Shown here in pieces: positions 6,609 to 14,157 of a DNA stretch of 22,412 bases; position 1 is the stretch's first letter; each line of letters begins with the position of its first letter. The stretch spans positions 1-22,412 of the forward strand of contig DYCW01000166.1 in assembly GCA_019417865.1 (NCBI GenBank), read 5' to 3'. The translations under genes were made by a program, and so were the position numbers. This stretch comes from Ruminococcus sp. Its GTDB lineage: Bacteria; Bacillota; Clostridia; Oscillospirales; Ruminococcaceae. A model generated the notes under the pieces. That model was not told the origin of the DNA, did not search any database, and saw only the letters and a list, made by a program, of their open reading frames with translations.

Positions 6609-8870
6609 TCACTTTCTCTTTGTTCGTTCTACAGAAATCACGCCGTCAATGCGTTTGAGTTTATCCATCAGTTGCCGAAGCTGTTCATTTCCGCCAACTT
6701 TTACAGCAACCTCACAAACAGCATTTCCATTTTTCAGCGAATAAGAATTGGAATGCAGAATCATAATATGTGACTCTGTCACAATTTTAGATACGTCAAA
6801 CAACAAACCAACACGATCAGATGCCAGTACATCCAGGCTGACAACCATCGGGAGGGCTCGTTCCACTTTTCCCCAGCTGGCTGTAATCCATCTGCCAATT
6901 CGTTCTGGATCATTCGTCTTCAAATCCCGCTGGTAATTGGCACATGTTTTTGTATGAATGGAAACACCATGTCCACCTCTCGTCACAAAGCCAATAATTT
7001 CATCTCCCGGAACTGGATTGCAGCAGCGTGCAAGCCGACACTCGCAGTGATCAATCTGATCCAATATAATGGCATTCTGCTCTCCTTGCAGCAGATGCAC
7101 CGGTGGCTTGGGAATTTCTATCGGCGGCTCTTCCTCAGGCTTCTTATACAGCTTGTCATAGCGTTCTTTTACCCTTGGCATAATGTTAGAAACGGAAATA
7201 CCATAGTAACCGATTGATGCCAGAAAATCATTCAGGGTTTCACAATTATAGCGTCCAAACTCCTCTTTCACCAATTCGTTTAGCTCTTCTTCATTCTCCA
7301 CCTGCATTCGGTTTCGACGCATTTCCCGTTCGAGCATCGCTCTGCCCTCTTGAATATTCTCCTCCCGTCGTTCTTTCTTAAACCAAGAACGAATCTTTGA
7401 CTTCGCCTCATTGGTTTTCACAATATTCAACCAGGAACGACTTGGACCTTTTTTGGGATCTTTGGAGCATTCAATCTTACAAATTTGTCCACTTTGCAGT
7501 GGCGTATCCAATGGAACAAGACGATTGTTGACCTTGGCACCGATCATTCCATGTCCAACTTCTGTGTGAATTCGATAAGCAAAGTCAATTGGCGTTGCCC
7601 CCTTTGGCAGGAAAATGGATTTTCCGTGTGGTGTCATTACCACAATATCCTGCTTGGTATCGTTCTTCAGATTGCGGACAAACTCTTCCATATCATCAGC
7701 AGACTGCTGTTCTTCAATCAACTTTCGTGCCCATGCGAACCACTCATCCATTCGCCTGCCGCCTTTTTCCCCACCAAGCTTATACTTCCAATGGGCAGCA
7801 ATACCATATTCCGCAGCAAGGTGCATTTCGTGCGTTCGGATCTGCACTTCAAATGCAACACCCGTTTTGTCCATCATCGTCAAGTGAATGGAACGATATC
7901 CATTCGCTTTCGGTGTTGCAATGTAATCCTTAAACCGCTGTGGAACAGGTGAATACATTGCATATACAATTCCCATTGCCAGATAACATTCCAACTCTGC
8001 ATCCACAATAATCCGCACAGCATATTTATCATAAACCTCATCAATATCATGCATATCTTCTTTTTTGTCAGCGTCAAATACCTTGTTATAAATGCTATGC
8101 AGACTCTTAACCCGTCCCGTAATTTCCGGCGGATTTTGAAAGGTTTTGTCCTCTGCAAGATGCTCCCGCAATTCCGTTTGAATCCGTTTGATAAATGTCT
8201 TGGCATCCGTATCTTTCAGCTGCAAAGCCCGTTCAATCTCATAGCAGCCAATGGGATCCAAAAATAAAATCGCACGGTCGGCAAGCTCTTCCTTGATCAT
8301 CCAAATACCAAGCTGATCTGCCATGGGTGCATAGACATACAAGGTTTCTTTGGAAATCCGCTTGCGTTTTTCCGGCGGCAAAAAATGTAAGGTCCGCATA
8401 TTGTGCAACCGATCCGCCAGCTTGATAATAATCACCCGAATATCATCTGCCATCGCAAACAACATCTTCCGGACACTTGCCGCCTGCTGTTCCTCTTTGT
8501 TAAGGGCATGGTATTTCATATGCACCAGTTTTGTGACACCATCCACCAGCATGGCAATATTCCGTCCGAACCGCTTACAGACATCATCCATCGTATACTG
8601 GGTATCTTCCACCACATCATGCAGTAACCCGGCACAGATACACTCGGTATCCATACCCAGAGATACCAAGATCCATGCAACCGAAAGTGGATGAACAATA
8701 TATGGTTCACCGGAAGAACGCTTTTGATTGCCATGTGCAAGCACAGCAAATTCATAGGCAGATACAATAATGGACAAATCATATTTGCGGTTGGTTTGTA
8801 CAATGTACCGGCTTAGATCAGCAATGGTTACATTTTCCGGTATCCCTTGTAATGCACTTTGACTATTCAT
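6609..8870 (-). CDS. relA: Bifunctional (p)ppGpp synthetase/hydrolase Rel
   Basis: A 753-aa stringent-response enzyme that makes (p)ppGpp from ATP and GTP/GDP on starved ribosomes and also degrades it. Domain order: HD hydrolase (HDVVEDT at 84-90, LADRLHNMRTL near 151-161), synthetase (YAVRIIVD, RFKDYIATPKANGYRSIH near 312-329), TGS (PKGATPIDFAYRIHTEVGHG near 422-441), a Cys/His zinc-finger-like segment (CECRLARCCNPVPGDE) and a C-terminal ACT domain. RFKD at 312-315 is the RxKD form associated with bifunctional enzymes, not the ExDD of RelA. The intact HD motif supports hydrolase activity. The ATG at 8870 has GGAGG 7 nt upstream and overlaps the recJ stop by 8 nt. Confidence 0.96.
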   Translation of the reverse strand: MNSQSALQGIPENVTIADLSRYIVQTNRKYDLSIIVSAYEFAVLAHGNQKRSSGEPYIVHPLSVAWILVSLGMDTECICAGLLHDVVEDTQYTMDDVCKRFGRNIAMLVDGVTKLVHMKYHALNKEEQQAASVRKMLFAMADDIRVIIIKLADRLHNMRTLHFLPPEKRKRISKETLYVYAPMADQLGIWMIKEELADRAILFLDPIGCYEIERALQLKDTDAKTFIKRIQTELREHLAEDKTFQNPPEITGRVKSLHSIYNKVFDADKKEDMHDIDEVYDKYAVRIIVDAELECYLAMGIVYAMYSPVPQRFKDYIATPKANGYRSIHLTMMDKTGVAFEVQIRTHEMHLAAEYGIAAHWKYKLGGEKGGRRMDEWFAWARKLIEEQQSADDMEEFVRNLKNDTKQDIVVMTPHGKSIFLPKGATPIDFAYRIHTEVGHGMIGAKVNNRLVPLDTPLQSGQICKIECSKDPKKGPSRSWLNIVKTNEAKSKIRSWFKKERREENIQEGRAMLEREMRRNRMQVENEEELNELVKEEFGRYNCETLNDFLASIGYYGISVSNIMPRVKERYDKLYKKPEEEPPIEIPKPPVHLLQGEQNAIILDQIDHCECRLARCCNPVPGDEIIGFVTRGGHGVSIHTKTCANYQRDLKTNDPERIGRWITASWGKVERALPMVVSLDVLASDRVGLLFDVSKIVTESHIMILHSNSYSLKNGNAVCEVAVKVGGNEQLRQLMDKLKRIDGVISVERTKRK

Positions 8871-10899
8871 GAAAAACCCTCCCCGTTTTTTCCTGCATCT
8901 CTGCCAAAATCATAGACTGCTCCAGCTGTACGGTTCCCTGTACCGGCAGCCGCTGTACAGTCTCACTCCAAATATCCAGTTGTATCAGCTGCAACTCTGC
9001 AAAAACATCCAGAATCAACCGCAGTTTTCCATAATTCAACTGCTGCTGCATCTGCACAAACAGCGTGTCCAGCGAAATCGGCGTTTCCGGCAGTCGCTTA
9101 TACACCGCAACCAACTCCGCTCGTGTCGGCATCAGGGCTGCATAATATGCAGTCGGCAGCGATTCTTTTCTACAAAGTTTCTCATAAGCTTCTTTTGCTG
9201 CAAAATATTTTGCTTGTGAAATGCCGCTTCTGCGATAATCTTTTACAATCAAAGAAAGCTGCGGTTTGCCCTGAAAGGTCTTGCACTCTGCTGTCACCAG
9301 GAAATCACAAAGTCCCTGCAGCGGCAATCCCACAGAATCCGGTGCCACACGAAACAACAGCACATCCAGATATAAGCTGCCGTACCGCAGCTTTAGCTTA
9401 CTGTGGATACCATTGGAAAGCGGCTGAATGGCTTCCAGAACGGCATGACAAATGGCAAAGACGGGAGCCGGATTGCCTTCTCCGTATGGCTCTAACACAG
9501 AAAGACTTGCCATATTGTCTATGGTCAAATCCTGCGGCATCAGCAGACGATCAGCACGCAGCGTCATCAAGGGCATTTCTGGAAATGTTTCTGCCGCATA
9601 CTGCTGCACAGCAGCAAAAAAACTGTCAATTTTCTCCGTCTGTAAGGAAAAGCCGCCGGCACCGGGATGCCCACCATATTTTGTCAAATACCCCCGACAG
9701 GCATCCAGACACTGAAAAATAGAAAAATCGCCAAACGATCGTGCGGATCCTCTTGCCGTATCCCCTGCAATCGTAACCAACATGACCGGCTTCCCGAACT
9801 GCTCCTGTAGACGGGCTGCCACAATGCCAATCACACCATGGTGCCAGTCCTTTCCACTGAACAGCAGCACCCGCTGCTGCACGCTGGACGGATTCGCCTG
9901 CATCTGTGCCTGTATCTCCTGTAGGATTTCTTGCTCTGCCTCTTTTCGCTGCCGATTGCACTGCTCCAGCTGTTTCGCAAGCGGCATGGCTTCCTCCATT
10001 GTATCTGCCAGCAGAAGGGAAACCGCCAGCTTCGGAGAACCAAATCGCCCCGCTGCATTGATTCTTGGTGCAATGGAAAAGGCAAGATTGGTTGCCGTCA
10101 TAGGTTTGTTCTGCATACCGGTAATTTCCAACAGTGCCAACAGCCCCGGTCGCTCTGTATTAACAAGCAGCCGCAGTCCCTGCTGCACCAAGAGGCGGTT
10201 TTCACCGGTCAAGGAAACCACATCCGCAACGGTTGCGATGGCTGCCAAATCTCCAAACTGTTCCACTGCAAATGTCATGTCCCCGCCATCCATAGCAGCA
10301 ACCAGCTTCAATGCCAACCCTGCACCACAAAACAGAGAGAACGGAGCCGGACAATCTGGTCGATGTGGGTCTACCACCGCTTCTGCTGCCGGAAGGGTAT
10401 CATAGGGTTGATGGTGATCCGTAATCACCAGCCGCATTCCATGTTCTGCTATCCAGTTTGCCTCTTCTAATGCTGCAATGCCGTTATCCACTGTCACAAT
10501 CAGAGAAACGCCCTGTTCTTTCAGTGTTTCCAGTGCAGTCTGATTCATACCATATCCCTCTTCCCGTTCGGGAATATAATAGATCACATCCGCACCCAAT
10601 TCCGAAAGATAGGAATAGAGTATCACTGTTGCGATGACACCATCACAGTCATAATCTCCATAAACACAAATTTTTTCTCCGCTGTCAATGGCGGCATTCA
10701 AGCAGTCTGCCGCTGCCTGCATATCTCGTATCAAAAACGGGTCAGAGAAAGCATTGCAGGAAAACTGCAATGCCGCTTCCTCTACCGTCTGATATCCCCT
10801 CACGGTCAGCAACTCTGCACAAAAAAGCGACAGGTCGCTGCCAGCCTGTATTTTTTTTGCAGCCGTAAGGTCGGGCTGCTGAATCTGCCATTTTTTCAT
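8863..10899 (-). CDS. recJ: Single-stranded-DNA-specific exonuclease RecJ
   Basis: A 678-aa 5'-3' exonuclease of the DHH family, used in recombination repair and mismatch repair. Visible motifs: GDYDCDG (81-87), TVDNGI (136-141), ITDHHQP (159-165), the DHHA1 region with HHGVIGIVAARL, and GGHPGAGGF. The C-terminal part beyond the OB-like domain is shorter than in Bacillus RecJ (about 786 aa) but without a frameshift. The ATG at 10899 has AGGAG 7 nt upstream; a GTG two codons earlier is less likely. It is the first gene of the operon and its last 8 nt overlap the rel start. Confidence 0.95.
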   Translation of the reverse strand: MKKWQIQQPDLTAAKKIQAGSDLSLFCAELLTVRGYQTVEEAALQFSCNAFSDPFLIRDMQAAADCLNAAIDSGEKICVYGDYDCDGVIATVILYSYLSELGADVIYYIPEREEGYGMNQTALETLKEQGVSLIVTVDNGIAALEEANWIAEHGMRLVITDHHQPYDTLPAAEAVVDPHRPDCPAPFSLFCGAGLALKLVAAMDGGDMTFAVEQFGDLAAIATVADVVSLTGENRLLVQQGLRLLVNTERPGLLALLEITGMQNKPMTATNLAFSIAPRINAAGRFGSPKLAVSLLLADTMEEAMPLAKQLEQCNRQRKEAEQEILQEIQAQMQANPSSVQQRVLLFSGKDWHHGVIGIVAARLQEQFGKPVMLVTIAGDTARGSARSFGDFSIFQCLDACRGYLTKYGGHPGAGGFSLQTEKIDSFFAAVQQYAAETFPEMPLMTLRADRLLMPQDLTIDNMASLSVLEPYGEGNPAPVFAICHAVLEAIQPLSNGIHSKLKLRYGSLYLDVLLFRVAPDSVGLPLQGLCDFLVTAECKTFQGKPQLSLIVKDYRRSGISQAKYFAAKEAYEKLCRKESLPTAYYAALMPTRAELVAVYKRLPETPISLDTLFVQMQQQLNYGKLRLILDVFAELQLIQLDIWSETVQRLPVQGTVQLEQSMILAEMQEKTGRVFHE

Positions 10900-10934
10900 A
10901 CGCACGCTCCTGCCTACAATGGATTTTTCTTTTT

Positions 10935-10963
10935 ATTATACAGGAAAATGCAGAAAAATGCAA
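10935..10963 (-). promoter_or_regulatory. Sigma-A promoter of the recJ-rel operon
   Basis: Minus-strand TTGCAT (10963-10958), 17-nt spacer and TATAAT (10940-10935). The predicted transcript start is near 10928, about 30 nt upstream of recJ. Expected to drive recJ, rel, the MBL gene, hemZ and the GNAT gene. Confidence 0.85.
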
Positions 10964-11088
10964 TATGCTGTAAGAAAATTACATCAACTCCTACAAATAC
11001 GATCCCATTTTTTTGTACAGTATGTAGTAGCGTGTCCAGCTGAAAATCAATTGTCACGATGTCACAGACAGCAAGAGGATCCTGCTGC

Positions 11089-11409
11089 TCATATTCCGAT
11101 CGGTTCTGCTTTCATCAACAGGTCATAAATAGAATCTGCAATTTTTTTGTGTCGCTGATCCATATATTCTACTGCAAAGACCTCTCTGGTATCGTTACTT
11201 ACCTCCAATAAAAAATTGTCATCGTCGTCAATACCGCCGTTCCCCAATAAAAAAAATTTATTATTTGCAACAAAATCATAACCACCGCTGTAGCTTTCTT
11301 TTTCAAAATGACCTTTTATCCAAGATTCCAGAGAAAAATTCGGTAAAATTGGATCAATCGAAAAACCGCATGCACCAATTTCGCCATCTAGCCTAAAATA
11401 AAAATAGGA
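11089..11409 (-). pseudogene. C-terminal remnant of a SUKH (SMI1/KNR4-like) protein, no start codon
   Basis: On the minus strand an open frame of about 106 codons runs from just after a TAG (11412-11410) to a TGA (11091-11089) but has no ATG, GTG or TTG in its first half. It reads SYFYFRLDGEIGACGFSIDP at the start, then a W-containing segment, then FFLLGNGGIDDDD and a final helix KKIADSIYDLL. The glycine-rich strand followed by Asp, a Val-rich strand and an IAxSixxLL helix resembles the C-terminal half of SUKH/SMI1-KNR4 domains, many of which are immunity proteins for polymorphic toxins or contact systems. The N-terminal part is missing or frameshifted. No toxin gene is nearby. The family call is tentative; the long coding-like frame is seen directly. 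Confidence 0.55.
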
Positions 11410-11508
11410 CTACACTAGATCTTTTATATCAAGATGTATTGAAAAACTAAATCCATTTTATTTCTGCCCTTTCAATCAGCACTTTTATGAAACATCACTA
11501 CCTATTTT

Positions 11509-11537
11509 ATTATATCATCCATATTCTGCAAAAGCAA
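11509..11537 (-). promoter_or_regulatory. Extended -10 promoter facing the SUKH-like remnant
   Basis: Minus-strand TTGCTT (11537-11532), 17-nt spacer, TATAAT (11514-11509) with TGA just before it (extended -10). Downstream are AAAGGG and an ATG at 11456 that opens only a 10-codon ORF (MDLVFQYILI) before a TAA. The next coding-like frame is the start-less remnant. The promoter probably once served the intact gene. Confidence 0.65.
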
Positions 11538-11638
11538 TCCCCAAGATGATAGACAATCCTTCCAAACATCTTTTCCACTTACAGTAATTTGTAAAAAACG
11601 CACCCGTTTTCTACATGTTTTTTGGAAGTTTTCTACCC

Positions 11639-11667
11639 TTGACAAATTGTTTCATTTTTGTTATGAT
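11639..11667 (+). promoter_or_regulatory. Sigma-A promoter of the second DUF4190 gene
   Basis: Perfect TTGACA (11639-11644), 17-nt spacer and TATGAT (11662-11667). The transcript start near 11674 rules out the earlier in-frame ATG at 11647 and supports the start at 11737. Confidence 0.85.
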
Positions 11668-11736
11668 AAGTACATCGACAAAATACAAGCCATTGCACTT
11701 TATTTTGCAATGACAGACCCTAAACAGGAGGATGCC

Positions 11737-12168
11737 ATGAAACCGCAGCAAGAACCAGAATCTCTGCCGGTGCAGACGGAATCGCCGCCCGTGCAGCAAC
11801 CGCCCATGTACACCATTGTGCCATATTCTCACAGCAGCGGTTATGCCATTGCATCGCTGGTATTGGGGATTATTTCCTCGGTTCTCGCTTGCATGCCCAT
11901 TTTACCTACGCTTTGCAGTATACTGGGCATTCTATTTGTCATTAAAGCCCGGAAACGGGATCCACTGTTTAAAAACGGTCTGGTAACAGCCGGACTGATT
12001 CTGAGCATCTGCGGTCTGATTTTTTCTTTGCTTTGTCTGGTATATTGGATTTGGTATATTTGGATTTTTTTGCAGGTTGCGGAACCGCATCAGGAAGCAC
12101 CTCTCCCTATGCCGAAATACCATGGAAAACCAGCGATATATTACTGGTCTTCTTTATTTATAAAATAA
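11737..12168 (+). CDS. DUF4190 domain membrane protein with a Pro/Gln-rich N-terminus
   Basis: A 143-aa protein. The first 30 or so residues are hydrophilic and rich in Pro, Gln and Glu, a likely cytoplasmic tail. Then come GYAIASLVLGIISS, a basic loop (KARKRDPLFKNGLVTAG) and a second hydrophobic segment, the DUF4190 pattern. An extra Trp/Tyr-rich stretch (VYWIWYIWIF) extends the second segment. The function of the family is unknown. The ATG at 11737 has AGGAGG 5 nt upstream. It is monocistronic, with its own promoter and a terminator at 12249. Confidence 0.78.
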   Translation: MKPQQEPESLPVQTESPPVQQPPMYTIVPYSHSSGYAIASLVLGIISSVLACMPILPTLCSILGILFVIKARKRDPLFKNGLVTAGLILSICGLIFSLLCLVYWIWYIWIFLQVAEPHQEAPLPMPKYHGKPAIYYWSSLFIK

Positions 12169-12248
12169 CATGATTTTGACAAAAATGCTATGCTGCTCGA
12201 CGGATAAAACTTGTCCATCGAACTCATGTTAAAATAAGTACATGTATC

Positions 12249-12280
12249 AAAAACAGCCTGTTTCTATGGGCTGTTTTTTT
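12249..12280 (+). terminator. Intrinsic terminator after the second DUF4190 gene
   Basis: AAACAGCC (12251-12258) pairs with GGCTGTTT (12269-12276) around a 10-nt loop, and the 3' arm runs into seven T. It lies 80 nt past the stop codon. Confidence 0.88.
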
Positions 12281-12345
12281 GTTGGTTAAATAAGAGAAGA
12301 CAGGGGCATACTGACAGAAAGCACTTATAGCGACTATCAGCAGCA

Positions 12346-12373
12346 TGGAAACTGCTCTTGCCCTAATTATAAT
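12346..12373 (+). promoter_or_regulatory. Possible promoter of the penicillin-binding protein gene
   Basis: TATAAT at 12368-12373 with a weak -35 (TGGAAA at 12346-12351) and a 16-nt spacer. The -10 box is perfect, the -35 matches four of six. No other candidate lies between the terminator at 12280 and the gene. Confidence 0.4.
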
Positions 12374-12424
12374 TCTGCTGTGCATAAATAACGGTTTTTC
12401 TGAACCAAAAAGGAGGTCTGTTCT

Positions 12425-14050
12425 ATGCAGCGGATTCGCCGAAGAATTGCTCTGCTCTCTCTCATTATGATCACTATGGCATCTGCAATTTCTGTCCGTC
12501 TTGCCTACCTTGTCAGCATTCCCAACTATCAAGAAACTGCCCGCCAGCAGGGCACTTACACCATTCGCACCGCCGTCACCCATGCCAATATTTATGATAC
12601 CGACTTTCATCTGCTGGTGAATGATACCATTCAGCACATAGCAGTCATCAATCCGACACCAGAAGCTGTCACAGTGATACTGCCCCATGTGCTGGATAAA
12701 ACGGCATTCTATGAAAATCTGCAATATGGCACCCCATTTTCCTGTGCCGTCAATACCAGTCATGTAGACAGCGAAGATATTACCATTTTTGATGTACCAC
12801 TCCGCAATACCGAACCCCAGCTGGCACAGCATCTCATCGGCTACACACGAGACGGAGAAGGCGTGACAGGACTGGAAGCAGATTACAACGCCTTTCTACG
12901 CAGCATCTCTGCACAATCTTCTGTGACATTTACAGTCAGCGGCAGAGGCAGCGTACTTGCCGGAGAGAAAACCCTGATCCACACCGGACAGACCATCTCC
13001 GCTGGTGTAGTGACAACATTAAATAAAGATGTCCAACAAATTTGTGAAGCTGTCGGAGAAGAACTGGAATGCAAAAAAGGATGTATTCTTGTTATGGATG
13101 CACAAAATGGCGATATTCTTGCTCTTTGCAGCTTTCCGTCCTACACGGTTTCCACCTTGGCTGAAGCACTGGAATCCCCCGACAGTCCGCTGATTAATCG
13201 TGCCTTGTATGCCTATCCTGTCGGTTCTATCTTCAAGCTTATTCCAGCTGCGTGTGCCCTTTCACAGAATTTAAGCAATTTTCAATACAACTGTACTGGC
13301 AGCATTTCTATTTATGACCAAATTTTCCACTGTCACGATCGCAGCGGTCATGGATTACAGGACTTACAGGCAGCTATGATTCACTCCTGCAATCCCTATT
13401 TCATCGCCCTTAGCCAGCGTCTCTCTGCTGCAACCCTTTATCAAACCGCCCAAAATCTCGGCTTTGGCACATCAATTTCCCTGACAGAAAGCATTGCTGC
13501 CGACAGCGGCATTCTGCCAAACTTGCAAGACTTACAGATTCCGGCAGAAAAAGCAAATTTCTGCTTTGGACAGGGGATGCTGACCGCTTCCCCACTGCAA
13601 GTTGCCCGTATGACCTGTGCCATTGCCAATGGCGGCAATTTGCCGCAGGCAAGACTGATCCGAGGCATCAGCAAAGACGGCGTTTCCGTGGAGCAGGAAA
13701 ACCAATCTGTTTCCACACCGGCTCTCTCGGAAAAAACAGCTGCTGCTCTACAGGATTTGATGATTGCTGCCGCTTATGGCAGTGATACCTTTCAAGGCGT
13801 ACCGGAACATGTCACAGTCGGTGCCAAAACCTCTACCGCACAAACCGGACGCTATGATGAAAACGGTGTAGAATACTGCCATGGCTGGATTACTGGTTTC
13901 TTTCCAACTTCTCAGCCCCGTTATGTTGTCACCGTACTGGCAGAAGACGCCGGCTATGGCAACGATGCGGCTGCACCGATATTCCGCACGGTGATTGAAC
14001 AAATCGTACAACAGCACGCTCTCCACATTCCAAATTCTTCCTTTTCATAA
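12425..14050 (+). CDS. Divergent class B penicillin-binding protein (transpeptidase)
   Basis: A 541-aa membrane-anchored D,D-transpeptidase-like protein that would cross-link peptidoglycan outside the membrane. One N-terminal membrane segment (about residues 8-30) precedes a short dimerisation-type region and the transpeptidase domain. The active-site motifs are SIFK (S268, K271), SCN (321-323) and K468-T469-S470. Two deviations: the third motif, normally KTG, reads KTS within GAKTSTAQTG, and the N-terminal RGxIxDRxG motif is replaced by HANIYDTD. There are no PASTA domains and the protein is shorter than PBP2 or SpoVD. It may have a specialised, perhaps developmental role. AGGAGG lies 8 nt before the ATG. 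Confidence 0.88.
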   Translation: MQRIRRRIALLSLIMITMASAISVRLAYLVSIPNYQETARQQGTYTIRTAVTHANIYDTDFHLLVNDTIQHIAVINPTPEAVTVILPHVLDKTAFYENLQYGTPFSCAVNTSHVDSEDITIFDVPLRNTEPQLAQHLIGYTRDGEGVTGLEADYNAFLRSISAQSSVTFTVSGRGSVLAGEKTLIHTGQTISAGVVTTLNKDVQQICEAVGEELECKKGCILVMDAQNGDILALCSFPSYTVSTLAEALESPDSPLINRALYAYPVGSIFKLIPAACALSQNLSNFQYNCTGSISIYDQIFHCHDRSGHGLQDLQAAMIHSCNPYFIALSQRLSAATLYQTAQNLGFGTSISLTESIAADSGILPNLQDLQIPAEKANFCFGQGMLTASPLQVARMTCAIANGGNLPQARLIRGISKDGVSVEQENQSVSTPALSEKTAAALQDLMIAAAYGSDTFQGVPEHVTVGAKTSTAQTGRYDENGVEYCHGWITGFFPTSQPRYVVTVLAEDAGYGNDAAAPIFRTVIEQIVQQHALHIPNSSFS

Positions 14051-14079
14051 AATATTCATAAAAGCAGTATGGATTCCGC

Positions 14080-14108
14080 TTGCATCAAGATGGGATTTGT
14101 GATATACT
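14080..14108 (+). promoter_or_regulatory. Extended -10 promoter of the CobW operon
   Basis: TTGCAT (14080-14085), 17-nt spacer, TATACT (14103-14108) with TGA before it (extended -10). The transcript start should be near 14115. In-frame starts at 14080 fall inside the promoter, which fixes the CobW start downstream. It probably drives the five genes up to the terminator at 18041. Confidence 0.75.
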
Positions 14109-14117
14109 GTTAATCAC

Positions 14118-14131
14118 TATGGGCAACCATA
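14118..14131 (+). promoter_or_regulatory. Small inverted repeat at the start of the CobW transcript
   Basis: TATGG and CCATA flank GCAA. As RNA this is a 5-bp hairpin with a GNRA tetraloop at the very 5' end of the transcript; as DNA it could be an operator half-site pair. It is not a Zur-type palindrome. The role is unproven. Confidence 0.35.
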
Positions 14132-14157
14132 AATCTCGGAGAAAGAAGATTGTAAGT

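Noticed and set aside
9123..10470. Long plus-strand open frames opposite recJ
   Set aside because: They are antisense shadows of a clearly coding recJ and lack ribosome sites and recognisable motifs.
10909..11099. Second minus-strand open frame downstream of the SUKH-like remnant (contains DIVTIDFQLDTLLHTVQ)
   Set aside because: It has no ribosome site and runs through the recJ promoter; it is probably chance openness in AT-rich DNA.
14040..14157. Zur-type palindrome upstream of the metal operon
   Set aside because: No match to the TCGTAAT-N-ATTACGA pattern is visible. Only the short TATGG/CCATA repeat is present.
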